From: Roridomyces roridus
Taxonomy: Eukaryota > Basidiomycota > Agaricomycetes > Agaricales > Mycenaceae
NCBI GenBank assembly: GCA_029378245.1
Contig: JARKIF010000048.1
Span: 1 to 64,000 of the forward strand
DNA length: 64,000 nucleotides
Direction of reading: 5' to 3'
This document shows positions 23,368-35,063 of this stretch, one piece after another; position 1 is the first letter of the stretch; every line of letters starts with the position of its first letter. A program made the translations under genes and the position numbers. The notes under the pieces are model-generated. The model did no database searches and was not told the origin of the DNA. It worked only from the letters and a program-made list of their open reading frames with translations.

Positions 23368-23809
23368 TAGGGCTGTGTTAAGAACCGAATGTTAAATAAC
23401 ACACCTTTTTCTAACACGTTATTTAACGGTTAAAAACCTTTTTAACATGGAGGCCTCCGATTGCGCTGTTAGAAAATGTGTGATAATATAGGATACCAAG
23501 CTTAGAGATGGATCTCACCTCCTCATATGACGATACTTCTACAACACCTTGCTGGATTTCCAGACCTCAGACAGCCCCAGCCCGGCTGAACACGTGAGTC
23601 TGAGCCTGAACTGGTTGAGTGTTGGCCACCGCGTTCCTTCACCGTTATTTAACAGCTATTTAACCGTTATTTAACATGTTAAATAACAAAAATTTCCCGC
23701 GCTTCGCGCGGTTATTTAACTTAGATAACAGCCCTATGTTATATATCCAGAGGCCTGAACCCACCATCTGTAATATAACACCCCGGAAAAGGATTCTAAC
23801 ACAGCCCTA
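23368..23809. mobile_element. hAT-type MITE with perfect TIR and 8-bp target duplication
   Basis: The 442-bp element starts TAGGGCTGTGTTA and ends with the exact complement TAACACAGCCCTA. Direct repeats GGCCTGAG lie outside it at 23360-23367 and 23810-23817. An 8-bp target duplication with TAGGG termini is diagnostic of the hAT superfamily. The interior is AT-rich, with many TTATTTAAC/GTTAAATAA motifs in both directions and no coding capacity, so it is non-autonomous. It begins 12 bp upstream of the F-box start codon at 23356. Confidence 0.92.
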
Positions 23810-24060
23810 GGCCTGAGTGACAATGAGAGCGTTAAGAGCAAGGAATGTGAGAGCCATCAGAGGCGATGCTTATCCGAGCCCTCTTCGTCGACCACCACCG
23901 CAACCACGGTTCCTCCGTACTCTTCGACGGCTGGTTCGTCCCCTCGCTCGACATCCTCGACATCCTCGTTCTACGCCATCCACGACATCGCCACTGTCTA
24001 CCTCTTCACAAGGCCTCGTCACCAATCCCGAAGACCACGGAGTCGGTTTGCCGCTTTGCA

Positions 24061-25010
24061 ATGACTCCTGGCTCTCCTGCTGCCACCATCGTCAAGTCCA
24101 CTCCTCCCCCTCCCCCTGTCCAGTCCCGTATACGCACGCTCGTCGCTGCGCATCCACACGAAGGATGGTGTTATGGGTGGCACGCTCGACTGGTGTGACT
24201 AACGGGGATCCGATACGGCCAGCGTGCGTGGTGCTTTTGTCTGCATCGCTCTATACTGACGCTCTTTGCAGTATGCTGCTCACGGCGTGCTCTCCAGGCA
24301 CGCTTCAAGCAGCGACTTCATCTTACTATCGTTAACGTCGTGCTACACGATGGGCTCTCGCCAGATGGAACCCCACTTCGGCCTCGCTCTCTCTACCACG
24401 GTGCCCCATGTGGGTCTCCTGGATCTGAATCCGACGTCGTCGTCTCGTTTTACCCGCTCGGGGTATGTGATTCATGCACTTCAACCGAACGCTACTATTG
24501 GGCGCTCTCTTCTAGTGCCTCTCGTGCGACAATCCTTTCACGACATCCTGGACCTCGCCGCTCTCAAGGCCCACAAGAAGACTACTGCCTCTCTTCCTCT
24601 CTTGCTTCACCCACCACGAAGCAATTCACCGCCGCTCTGTCCCCGCCTCCAAGTCCTTCTCGCTCAAGCTGGCAAGAAGGCCTGTCCTCCCGTCCCCACC
24701 CATTCCATCAACGACCCCGCCTCTCGGCTACGACCACCACCGGGCGTCTACTCTTCCTCAAGCCCAGGAGGAGATCAAGCCGTCATCCGACGTCACACCC
24801 CGCGGCCATCGCTCCTGGCGTTCCTGCAATCAATCCCGCTCGCAGCCCTCCTCCAGACTCCAGTGGCTCAGAGGAGGCCTTTGCGTTCATTGAAGAAGTC
24901 AGCGTCAGGTCGGAGGGTGTGCGTGCTGACGTAGACGGTGATGACGAGGTCCGTGACTATAGCGGGACTGAGAGTGAGGGCTACCATGCACTCGTCGGTG
25001 CGTCTCCTCT
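24061..25010 (+). CDS. Possible uncharacterised gene, model unresolved
   Basis: GC- and Ser/Pro-rich sequence with two good intron signatures: GTGCGT...CTGAC...GCAG near 24225-24272, and GTATGT...TCTTCTAG near 24462-24512. Candidate exon reads include MTPGSPAATIVKSTPPPPPV, ARFKQRLHLTIVNVVLHDGL and an acidic end (SGSEEAFAFIEEVSVRSEG). No single frame assignment joins them all, and no domain is recognised. It could be a real fast-evolving gene, a pseudogene, or a captured fragment. Confidence 0.3.
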
Positions 25011-27106
25011 CTTTTCCATCTTTCCCTCACCGATCGTGGATAGGTGTAAGTCCAATACATACCGTCGCCACTCCAACGTGCGCGAAGCGTTTCTTCTGAA
25101 TCTCACTGGAATCTCCCGTCAGCCTTGTCCGCTTGCATACATGACAACAATCCCCTCCACTGGCCCCTGCCAGGGTTCACCCGTATCCATCGACGCTGGC
25201 CGCAGAGAACTCCTTGACGCGTCACGCGCCGGTCCCTGGACACCTCAGCCTCCACTCACCTGCCACCGTCTTCTCGCCCTCGCCATCTGCAAGATTACGA
25301 CTCGGGCGCTTGCAGTACGTTAAGAGGAGGGTGGTCGATGTTGGGCAGTCGACGGGGTTGTCAGGTGCGCGACGCGGTAGGGGCGGGTGGAAGAGGGGAA
25401 GGAGCGACTCATCAGGGTTTCCTCTTGCTTTGGACTGGATTCTCAGAATGTATCTTCATCCTCGTGGACACGAACCTACTCGCTTCCGTGTACTATATCC
25501 ATTAGCGAACTTTGACAATTCCCTTCTACCGTTCTTCAATGAAAAGTGATCGGAGCTCGAGGAAGATGACTGGGCAGAATTAGGCCCAATTAGGCAGGTC
25601 CATGTCTAAATCGGGTGTCGCATATAGGAATTCGATAATCATAAGTGAGCTGTGGAATTAACGGGCGGAGTGATTTTTTTGCTAGAGTGAAAGGCGGCCC
25701 AGGGGGTTCAACTCCGATTATACGTAACAGAAATCTGTGAGTATACATAGCGGACACGGTCATTGAACCGAGCTCCGCAAAAAGGAAGCGACGTGGTTTA
25801 TCACAATGCGACGACCCAGTCACCAATCGAAGGGGCTGTCTCTTGTGCAGAATCAACATAGGGATTCGGCAACAGAGACCTGGGGCGGAGAGGATGGCCA
25901 AACCGGCGTGCAGAAATGCGGTTTCAAGTTCTTTTCGCCTGCGCATTTTTCGTCGTCCCGAATCGAACGGGGCGGGCCTCCTTTGATTTGATTGTCCGTT
26001 CACATGTTGTTGGCAGGTACACATGTACAACTAGTACTCGCGATCTGAATGACGGTCGAAACATCGTTGACATTGAGTAGTGAATAGAGGTGCCACCTTA
26101 CGGTAAACTAGCCGAGCTTTAGTAGTAGGAGCCATGTAGAACTGCGCACGTATCAGCCATGAATCAAGCCTGAACTCTGGAAATGACTTACCACATCACA
26201 CGGATCCTCGTCTCTGGCCAACCTCAGGGAAAATATCGATGTCCGGGATTGCAGGGAATCCACGACGAAACTCCTCTTCCTCTACAACGAGCCCTCCAGT
26301 GATGATAACCCTTTGAAGGCTACATCCAGACTTGAAGATGAACGAGGCGAAGGTATCCAGTGGCTGCTCGCCTAGGGACCAGCCAGGGAGTTGGAGGATA
26401 CGGAGGGAAGGGACGATGAATACGTGGAGCGTGTGAAACTCATGGCGAGTAGCAACCATGATGAGAGTTTCGAGGCGCGGCAGCGCAACATCCGGCAGTG
26501 CGCTATTGCTCCTGTGGAGTTTCTGGCAATTGATGATCTCGAGATGTACCAGGTTGACTGAAACCTGGAGGCTGGAGATACAGGGGTCAGGGAACCCATC
26601 CTCAAGCACCAAACACGTCAATTGAGACCAGGGCAACCAGTCCTCCGCATGAAACAACCCATGAAAGGCGAGTGTGCGAAGACGAGGAAAGTCGCCCGCA
26701 TTCGCAACGAGGCGTAGAGGATTATAGTGACAGTCTTCCTTGTGAAGAGAGAGATAGCAAAGGAGCGGCAGAGGTCCCTCGAGGAGGGCGAGGTCATCGT
26801 CCGTTAGGTCGGCACTGGTGGATGGCTTGCACCATGTCGGGGTGCAGCCACGTACGCTCCATGTCGTCGGAGGGCATCTGGATAGAAATTGGAAGTAAAC
26901 CCGACCTCTCGACCCAGACCGGCACGGTCTGGCAGATGTCGTAGTATGCCCAGCGTACAAGTGGGATAGCGCGCCAGAGCTGGGCAGTCGCGAGGGCTAT
27001 CTCGCGCCACTGTCGACAAACAACGGAGAGGCAGGCCGGTGATGAAGGACCTTTGAGTGGTGGGCAGTCGGGGTACGGGGGAAGATATTGGATGAAGATC
27101 TCCGAT

Positions 27107-30100
27107 CACTGTGGGAAGGAAATTCAATCAGGCTGATTGATTCGAATGCATCAGGATGACTGACGAACTCACTCAGCCTGATTGTGTCCAGACTATCAGC
27201 CTGATTGTGGCGACTCAGTCATGCTGATTGAAAATTCGGCAGATTTATCAATCAGCCTGAGCGGGTCGCTCAATCAGGTTGATATACTCCGCTCAATCAG
27301 GTTGATTTAACTTGTACTCAGGTTGATTGTTCCATTCACCGCTGTTCTGGCTTCAATAATTATATACGTGCTACCTAATATACATGTATCCAGACATACT
27401 ACAGGCCCGCCCCTTGCTTTCCATCCCACTCACAATTCACATCCAATTCTAACTCCCCGAGTCAGAAAGACATCTCACAGAAATGAACAAGCAATGAATG
27501 GCTCACCGATGGCCATTCTGCGACCGAATGTCTGAGTCGGTGGGCGAAGTCGGGGAGTCAAAGCGAAACCGGTGTCGAAGGAGGTGTAAGTTATAATGAC
27601 TGCCCGAATGAAGTAGAGAACGCGCGGGCAATCAGAACTGGCTCTCGCTATTTCAGTCGAACCTTGAGAATTTCTGCGACTTGTGAATCGGGTGAGTGTT
27701 GCGACTACTGGGAAAAGGAAACGAACCTTGCATCCACTCCGGTCGCGTCTGTATATCTCGGACTCTCTCAGGCAGTTAACCGATGAGACTGGTGAGCGCC
27801 GAGACCAGGGATATGCGAGAGGGTCTCAAAGGGCTACTTGCGGAAGACCGGTTTCAACTGGATGTACCACGCTGCTAAAGCCGCCAATTCAATAAGGATT
27901 GAAGACGTCAAGAAAAAGAGCTAGACTCAACCGGGCCATATTTACCAAGGCGAGTCCGATTCACACATCTGGAGATGAAATCAGATGCATAAGGGAAGGG
28001 GAACAGTAACACTCCAACGAACCATTTGGGAACGAGCATCCGCACGGGGACGCGAGCTTGGCCGAGCGCTGAGGCGGAAACATGGGTTCCAGAAAAAAGA
28101 GAACGACCCTTGGTCGACGACTCCACCCACCGAATCCTTGCTTCATCTCCGCCGGTCCTCCGGAGTAAACAGGGAGATAATGACGAATGAAAGATACCTG
28201 GCGGTACGGTAAGTGAGGGAAGGTCAGAAAAAAAGACGGATCACGCACATTAACCTGGATATTGTGGCGTCGGTCTCGAAGTCGGACTAGTCGATGACGC
28301 GGTCGACGTTAACGTTTCAACAGCAGCACCGGCTCTGCAGTGAGGAAGCAATTCACCACTGATTGTCTTCATGCGTCTGTGAGTTCTCGACTTCACACCA
28401 AATTCCTGAGTCACTCACGATGTCTTGACTCGGAGGAGCACCGCAGAGCCCAACCATCTCACCCTTCCAAATACGAACCCCATTCAAGGGCGTCTTTACA
28501 TGCCCGGCGTCGTGAAAGGATGGTGTTCATGAAATGAGAAATCCGGTTAGCGAGGGAGGAGACGCCCAGAAGAAGGTCGCGGAGGCAACGGTGGATCGAT
28601 GCCGAGGGGGAGGGTGCTCAGGCCGTGGGATGAAGGCGAGATTGATCGTTGGGCCGGTTGCGGAGGCGCGTGTACAGAGGTAGAGGGGACGACGGTATTG
28701 TTAACGCGGGAGCGGCCTACGGAACTCAAATGCCGAGAAGATTAGCATGCGTATGCGGGACGAATAAAAACAGGGATAGAATCCGCCCGGATTCGGATTC
28801 ATGAATCATGCCCGTGGACCAGGAACTACAGAGCGTGGCAGGGCCGGCGCGAACGGGAAAGACAGCAGAGTTGGTATCGGTTGAGCCGCGGATGAGGGGA
28901 ATGAAGACATGATTGACGCCGCCGGGAAAGCCGTGAAGGGTCGGCAACTATCGAAAAGCACAGGCTCAGGGACGCACCTGTGAATATAAGAGACCTAAGA
29001 AAGGATCCCGACTCACCAAACACGTGGAGCATGCCTATGATGGGGAGTCGACTGACCCACGAACCTGGGGATCAAATCAGCGTTTTCAAGCAGAGAGAAA
29101 AGCGAAGCTCCACATCTCGAGGGTTTGGGAGAGTGGAGAGTCGCGGGTGCTTGATGAATTCACCTTCTGCCGAATCCATCCTTCATCGTCGATCCTGGCC
29201 CACGGAAAGGGTTCTTGAGTGGTCAGACTTTCAAACGAGGGAACAGGAGTGGAACGACGCACGGGATGTCGGTACTACGGGCAGGCATGTGCAGACAGCG
29301 CGGAGTCGCATCGACATCCTGACGACTTGATTTTGCATGTATCTGGTGAGCGTCCCCCTTGAAGTACAGAGGTGTCTACATGCGAGAGTTGAGACAAGGA
29401 ATTAGCGCTGGTACGGATGAGGGAAGACGGCGGCGATGGCGTTGACGACGGCGTGGACAGTGCTCAGAGATGGTGGTGGTACGAAAACCAGAAGCATTTT
29501 GGTCGTTTATCCCGTCCAAGATGAGATATTTCGAACCGCTCTGTCCGGCGATCATCCTCCGATTGTACGTGCCTGCGTTGCGCAGGGATGACCGAGATCG
29601 TGGTCGAGATGACGGAGGAGCACGAGGTGGAAGCGGGGTTGGGCTAGGAAAGAAGAGAGTCGACTAGCAAGGGGAGACTCCCCTCGAGCGTAAATTCTTT
29701 TGGAAGACTGACGTTGACGGAGAGCGGGAAGGGCGCCGGCGCCTTGCCCTGTGCCTAGTGTCGGTTGGGAAGAGTCTTGAAGCGTGTGTCCGGGGTCGAT
29801 GCGATGGAAAAGGAACGATTCGGCTAGCGAAGCAGGGAGACTCAATGATATCGATGCTTGTCGGAAGGATGAATGCGGCGCTCCAGCGGAGGTGGTCGGC
29901 CCGCGAATGCGTGGAACGACGAGACCGGGGAATGAGAGGAGGGTTAGCAACGGGACAGAAGAGCAGGCTCAGTGACGCAACTGGAACTATAAACCAGCAA
30001 TACCTGCATTCTCCATCGTGCAGCGCCGCCCCCGATGTCTCCTGCATGACTTGTAGCGCCTCAATGGCTTCGAGTAGGTGGCGTCCGCTTGAAAGCTGCG

Positions 30101-30731
30101 ACAAATGGCCCCCAGGTACAGTATCAGGGGTAATGGCAGGCCATGTGAGATGATTTGAGGCCGGAAGTGAGGCGCCTGGGAGAGTATATCGCACTCGGCG
30201 CGTCGATGTTGCAGATCGGGCAAAACAGCCGTGGGAAGCGTGGATTGGGGTATTGGCGGGCCAAACGCGGTCCCAGGGGAAGGCCATGGAGTCCCTGCAT
30301 AGATTGAGGCCCATCCGAGGCCCATCCGACCGTGTGCAAGCGAGGTTAGACGAGATCGTTGTGGCAACACCGACGTGTTGTTTGCTCCTGTTTTTCCACA
30401 GCCACTGATTCCACAACAACAAACACTCGTTTTTTTAAACGGCCTTTGCTCAACGACAAGTCAACCTACCACCTTGAAAATGAAGTTCACAAGGTTTATA
30501 AGGCTGGTTACTAGAGAAAGACGACCAAGTCTAATAAATTTACTGGACTTACAAATATACGAGACATTTGTGAAAAGCTGGTGTTTTGCTTGTGTTTTGT
30601 GGGTGAGTGTTCAAAATGCAGTCAGGATGAGAGCACAAAATGCACTCAAGTTGGGCACTATCAGGCTGATTGACAAAATTGCGCCTTGATTGAGTCGTCA
30701 ATCAGCCTGATTGAACTTGCTTCCCACAGTG
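27107..30731. mobile_element. CACTA/EnSpm-like non-autonomous transposon
   Basis: The 3625-bp element has 34-bp terminal inverted repeats (27107-27140 and 30698-30731, 32 of 34 positions matching) that start CACTGTGGGAAG. CGAT is duplicated at 27103-27106 and 30732-30735. CACTG-type ends, a 2-4 bp duplication and dense subterminal repeats characterise the CACTA (EnSpm/CMC) superfamily. The interior is GC-rich between about 28.2 and 30.4 kb and has only open frames without recognisable transposase, so the element probably moves in trans. It may carry captured host fragments. Its F-box target is described in the split-gene entry. Confidence 0.88.
27117..27330. repeat. Subterminal repeat array of the CACTA-like element
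   Basis: About ten copies, in both orientations, of CAATCAGGCTGATTG and near variants (CAATCAGGTTGAT, ATCAGCCTGATTGTG). The same motif recurs at 30659-30715 near the other end. Such arrays are binding sites for CACTA-family transposition proteins. Confidence 0.8.
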
Positions 30732-31400
30732 CGATGTGATTTCGGTGGGAAGATTGAGAACAGGGTACTTGTACTCGTCCAAGCGTGCTTGGTACAGCGC
30801 CCGCTCGGTTTGCAAGGGCTGGATTTGAGCATCTAGCTCCGCGATCCTTGCTCGGTCTGCCTCCCGTATGGCTTTCGGATGCGTGTCGTCCACTGACATG
30901 GCGGTCAAGATCAAGAGGCGATATCGGAATGATCCGGGTGATCGGATGCGTGTTGCCGTCCAAAGCAAGTCCAAAGTGCAACGTAAGTGTGGAACCGCGA
31001 GTCTTTGCGAGGGAAAAAACGATTGTGAGCAATTAGTGACCGAGCAGCTCGAACAAGTGCAACTACGTACGCAGCATCCTGAACGCCATGCCATTCTGAA
31101 TGTGGATTGCTCCTGTACTGCATAACATTACCCTGGGCTGAAACGGAATCCAAGGTCTCATGGCCCCCGGGGCCAGACAAAAGGATGAAAAACATACGTG
31201 CCCATGGCGAGTCTGAGCGCTACTTTACGACGAGAGATAGCGTACCATTTTTGTGCAGATACCTGATCGGACTGTAGATGGAGGATGGACGATTGGTTTT
31301 TACCTAATTCAATTTGAATCTAATGAAAATCCTTAGATTTATGTTGATACTCCTCATACATCGCATAGAGATGATACATCTGACTTGAATCCGCCGTGGG

Positions 31401-33388
31401 CTAATGAATCTCAACCATGTCCTCCTCCGACTCCAATAAATCCTCGATCTCCCCATGAAGACTGTCCTCCGACAACACCCCTCTCCGCATCTTCTGCGAA
31501 AGGCTGATCACCGCCGCAAACACGTCATTTCCATCCGTCCGCAACGGGACAACCCATGTCCTCATCTTAGGACCCTCCAAAAGACGCATCCCATGCAACT
31601 GGTAGCATCCCTCCCCAACCATCGCGCGCTCCAGTACATCCTCCCATTCCTCGCTCTCCGTTTCAACGACCTCGTTCAACCGCGTTTGGGTCTCCGCATC
31701 CTCCGGGTCGACGGGGTACACCGTGATAACAGGGGGAGATTTACAGTAGTCGAAAAGCGTGAATAGTGTGAATGGGATGCGCACGTCGATATCGTACTCG
31801 GAGAGCACGCGGATTTGTTGCTCGCAGATTGAATGCCGTTCTTTGAGGTATTTGTGGTGAATCAGCGCGCGAAGGAAGGAACGCTCGCTGAAAACGAGCT
31901 CAGCGCGTGCGGCTAAACATGTCAGAACAAATATCCGGGGAGTAGTATGACTCACAGAGAAGTAGGGCGTTGTTAGTGCCACAGGCGTTCCGGTGGCCAA
32001 GCTCCCAGTCATTCCGTTGGCAATCAACAGAGCAGTAATAGAACGCCTGGCAACCCGAGCACCGCTTGAGGGAGGAGGCTTCTTCTATGACAGCGCACTG
32101 TCGAGCAGTTCAGCGAAGCACCAAACCCAATTCACGACTCACCTCTTGGTTGTCGCAGGCCTTTTGTGCCTCATATAATGATTTATAGTCTACTAAAGCT
32201 TCAACCCGCTCCTCGGCCGAAGCAAGGAATGTCCGCCAAAGGTCATACAAGACAGTCTTTTTCAAATCCTCGCCTGAGAGGAGATCTTGAACTCTTTCAA
32301 AGCATTGTGATACGCCGCGACAGCGTAGATATTCACCAAACCGGCGGGAAGAAGCAGCGTCAGGAAGAATCGAACGTGGTGTTTGATCTTCCACCGACGC
32401 GCCTGGCCCCGGAGTGTAATCAAGACCAACAGCCGGAGAAGCCCGCAATCAAGCAGCTCTCCGAGCCATAGCGTCGCCGGAGAGATAATGACCATGCGCC
32501 GTACGAGCACCAAACAGTCGTCGATCACCGACCCTGTCTCGGGCTCCTGTCTTTCGCACAAAAACAGGGCGGTGGCGACAAGCTCTTCGGCGCCGTCGCT
32601 GCAAGTATACAGCCCGAGGCTCAACGAGCCGAGCGGCACCAACATCCAGTCATGCACACGATCTTCAGGAAATTGGTCGGCCTCGTCGATGAAGAACATG
32701 AGACGTTGGATGTGCTCGACAGGAAGCCTGCTGTGCTTTCTAACCGTGCGGATGTATTCCACGACCAACGCGGCAAAGATGTCGATCGACCCTGCAGCAT
32801 CGATCATCTCTTCTAGCCGCTCTGGGTGGGAGCGCACGCCCGAGTCGGCGAGAAATCCGCTGAGATCGTTGAGCATGATATAACGCTCGTTTGGATCGTT
32901 GAGTGGAGCAAGGAAGGTCCAGGCCTTGACGATGCATGCCCCAAACCCCGGTGTACCGGACATCAATGCGTAGGTCGCTGGGTGGTCATGGTAGGCTCCA
33001 GCGAAGAGCGTAAAGTCGACGTAAAACTTCTTCTCTGGCGGGAATTCAATGCGATCTTGAAGATGTTTGCGGTGCGCGTGCATGAAATCGATCCACGGCC
33101 AAGGCGTGGCCACAAAGACAGCCCGATTTCACCCTGTGTTCGCAGATGAAACATTGCATCCAAAGCAACGTCGGCGGAAGCGATGTCCTGTAGGGCTGTG
33201 GTAGAAAGCTCCTCCAGGCGGGGGATACGAGTAGGGTCGAGAACAGGGAAGAAAACGGCCAGAAATGCCAGCCGTTGGGAGCTGCAGAGTGTGGGCGTCT
33301 CAATGAGCTCTCGAGCATGCTGTACTTGACCCAAGGTGCGAGTATCAGCCATTGCCAGAGACGCAGCGCGCTTGACACAATTAGACAT
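31401..33388 (-). CDS. MYND-type zinc finger protein, with two probable frameshifts
   Basis: The N-terminal region has the helical repeat-like sequence typical of large Agaricomycete MYND proteins (ALDAMFHLRTQGEIGLSLWP, WPWIDFMHAHRKHL). The zinc finger reads CDNQECAVIEEASSLKRCSG, then CQAFYYCSVDCQRNDW and GHRNAC, with the full C-x4-C...C-x2-C...C-x3-C...H-x3-C set. Introns before CAVIEE (GTGAGT donor) and after NNALLL (GTGAGT donor) are clear. The C-terminus runs through FSERSFLRALIHHKYL to the stop at 31401. Two places need a one-base shift to stay aligned: near 33101 (WPRL to WPWID) and near 32289 (HNALKEF to QDLLSGEDLKK). The second could instead be a 67-bp intron with donor GTTTGG. MYND fingers bind proline-rich partners. 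No specific role is visible. Confidence 0.75.
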
Positions 33389-34239
33389 TTGGCTCGACAG
33401 AAGATGATGATCGGTACCCGGATAGATAGAGGGAGACGGTCCAGGTTGCGCGCTTGTAGGTCGCGGTGTACGAGTGGAATCGAGGTTGGGGATGCGATGG
33501 GGATGAAAGAGAGAGAGAACAAAGACTGTAGCACGTGACAAACGCGTGATCTGGCAATCAAGTTTGGTCGAACCAAACAAAAGCCGTTCTTGTTCCCAAC
33601 CATCATCGGTCCGACTTTCGTTATTTCCTCAAATCCTGCCGGCTCGGAACTCTCGCTCTCCATCTCAGTACCCATCCTCTGCCTCATGTCGGCCGACTCT
33701 TTGCTTACTTGACATTGTGGCTCTTGACTTCAAGTTCTGGCACTTCAATACAATCACTGCTTCGCAACCGCAGACCGAATCGTCGCTGCGCGGAAACTCC
33801 CAAATTAAATCCTACTTGCTCGGATACACCGGATTTGAAAGTCTCCTCAAGCCCGTGCGCATGGGCGCTGCATCCAGCTCCCCGTAAAAAAAAATCCCCT
33901 GAGCTTCTCGGGAATTGGCGCTCCGCGGCGGCTCGGATTTTTGAAGCTTGAAAAATGAAGACTATAATATGCTGTGACACCTGGAATTCTCCATCTCCTG
34001 TAGTATCACTCGCCTTTGCCTACTCGGCGTTATCGAGCGCTGCTTGGCGTAGGGCTGGTTGTGAGAAAGTGTGAGTAACATATTGCTACGAATTCACAGC
34101 CCTCAGTCTTATTTTTTCCCAGGCCACCACCATCCACCTGGCACTTCCAGCCATGGGTCGCACTTGGGTGAGAGCTGCTAGTGTTGCATGATTTGGACTT
34201 CAACGCATGAGGGGCGCAAATCCGGCTCATATTTATTCG
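33389..34239. other. Intergenic region, no gene recognised
   Basis: Only short overlapping frames. The stretch just upstream of the MYND start probably holds its promoter, but no TATA-like element stands out. Confidence 0.35.
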
Positions 34240-34345
34240 AAAGGAGGAAAAATCAAGCTTTCCGTTGTAAACAACTGGCCCGGATCGAACAGGCCGTCCC
34301 TGTTGCACTACCTACCGTTCGCAAGTACACACCTCGTGTAACTGG
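34240..34345 (-). repeat. tRNA-like repeat, copy with acceptor, D-arm and B box
   Basis: On the minus strand: CACCCAG, a D-arm/A-box-like segment (TTACACGAGGTGTG), a TTGC...GCAA hairpin, and a T-arm with the B-box core GTTCGATCC. A T-rich end (ATTTTTCCTCCTTTCG) follows, which is shared with the next two copies. Confidence 0.65.
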
Positions 34346-34429
34346 GTGACGGATATGAATGGCAGACTGCCGGGTTCAAAAGTGCACAAAGTTGACCACT
34401 TATCTGAATAAGAGAAGTGAGCATCTTCC

Positions 34430-34570
34430 AATCGAAGGAGGAAAAATATGCCACTTCAACCACCTCAACACCGAGTCCCGAATCGAACGGGACCTCCTGC
34501 TTCCCTTTACCAGCAGTGTTTCGAATTCGTAGGTGCACACACACCTCATGCAACTCGATTCAAACGTTTA
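34430..34570 (-). repeat. tRNA-like repeat, second clustered copy
   Basis: On the minus strand: TTGCATGAGGTGTG (D-arm), a CTGCT...AGCAG hairpin where a long variable arm would be, the T-arm GTCCCGTTCGATTCGGGAC, and the T-rich end ATTTTTCCTCCTTCG. Confidence 0.65.
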
Positions 34571-34682
34571 CAGACGTGAGTACGCGGGGAACAAGCCTCA
34601 GGTTTACGGGCGCGACGATCCAATGACCAAGCTTGCCAATTTACTTTGAGGATCAGATTCAGGAGTGTTACGTTGAGGTGTG

Positions 34683-34815
34683 TAGAAGGAGGAAAAAATG
34701 GCCGACTCTCGGAACACCCAGCCCCGATTCGAACGGGACATCTCTGCTTTGATTCTGAAGGAATCACTCACATATGGGGCGAGTGCACACCTCGTGCAAC
34801 TGGGTGACGGTTCAA
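34683..34815 (-). repeat. tRNA-like repeat, best preserved copy
   Basis: On the minus strand: acceptor-like CACCCAG pairing with CTGGGTG, the D-arm TGCAC/GTGCA, a CACTC/GAGTG arm, a perfect GATTC-CTTCA-GAATC variable-arm hairpin, and the T-arm TCCCG-TTCGAAT-CGGGG. The spacing is longer than a genuine tRNA, so it is called tRNA-like. Confidence 0.7.
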
Positions 34816-35063
34816 AATTTTGCGAGCGGGTTACGGTACTGGGCCTCGCTCCGAATCAGAAGACGACTTTTTTGGTGACAGAATTATCTGGTACTTGTGA
34901 GATGCGCTGAGATCCGAGAGAGATCCAGTTCCCGGGAAAGATCGTAACCTATGCAACACAAGCCTGAGAAATATGGACAGGTACTGCACTGAGAAAGAAA
35001 ACAAACTGACCAGATACCACGGAGTCTCACTGCAAAAACACGGGATGTCCCGGGAGATGGCGT

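Larger units (their letters stand above)
26196..30899 (-). pseudogene. F-box gene split by a transposon and frameshifted
   Basis: The 5' part (30732-30899) encodes 56 codons: MSVDDTHPKAIREADRARIA, a coiled coil, and YPVLNLPTEITS. The next residues of the same gene resume only at about 27102 with EIFIQYLPPYPDCPPLKGPS, then CRQWREIALATAQLWRAI. The last intact codon of the 5' part abuts the element at 27107-30731. Removing the element and one copy of CGAT restores the reading frame across the F-box. Downstream, a second lesion (a deletion with frame change near 26825, after HPDMVQAIHQ) shifts to the frame of LTDDDLALLEGPLPLLC, which then runs through LPRLETLIMV and VPSLRILQLPGW to the stop at 26196. 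Its closest relative is the gene at 22253-23356 in the same orientation. Confidence 0.88.

Noticed and set aside
29664..30422. 252-codon minus-strand frame inside the CACTA-like element as a transposase
   Set aside because: No DDE-type motifs, zinc finger or other transposase feature is visible, and the frame is interrupted by stop-rich alternatives. It may be captured host DNA.
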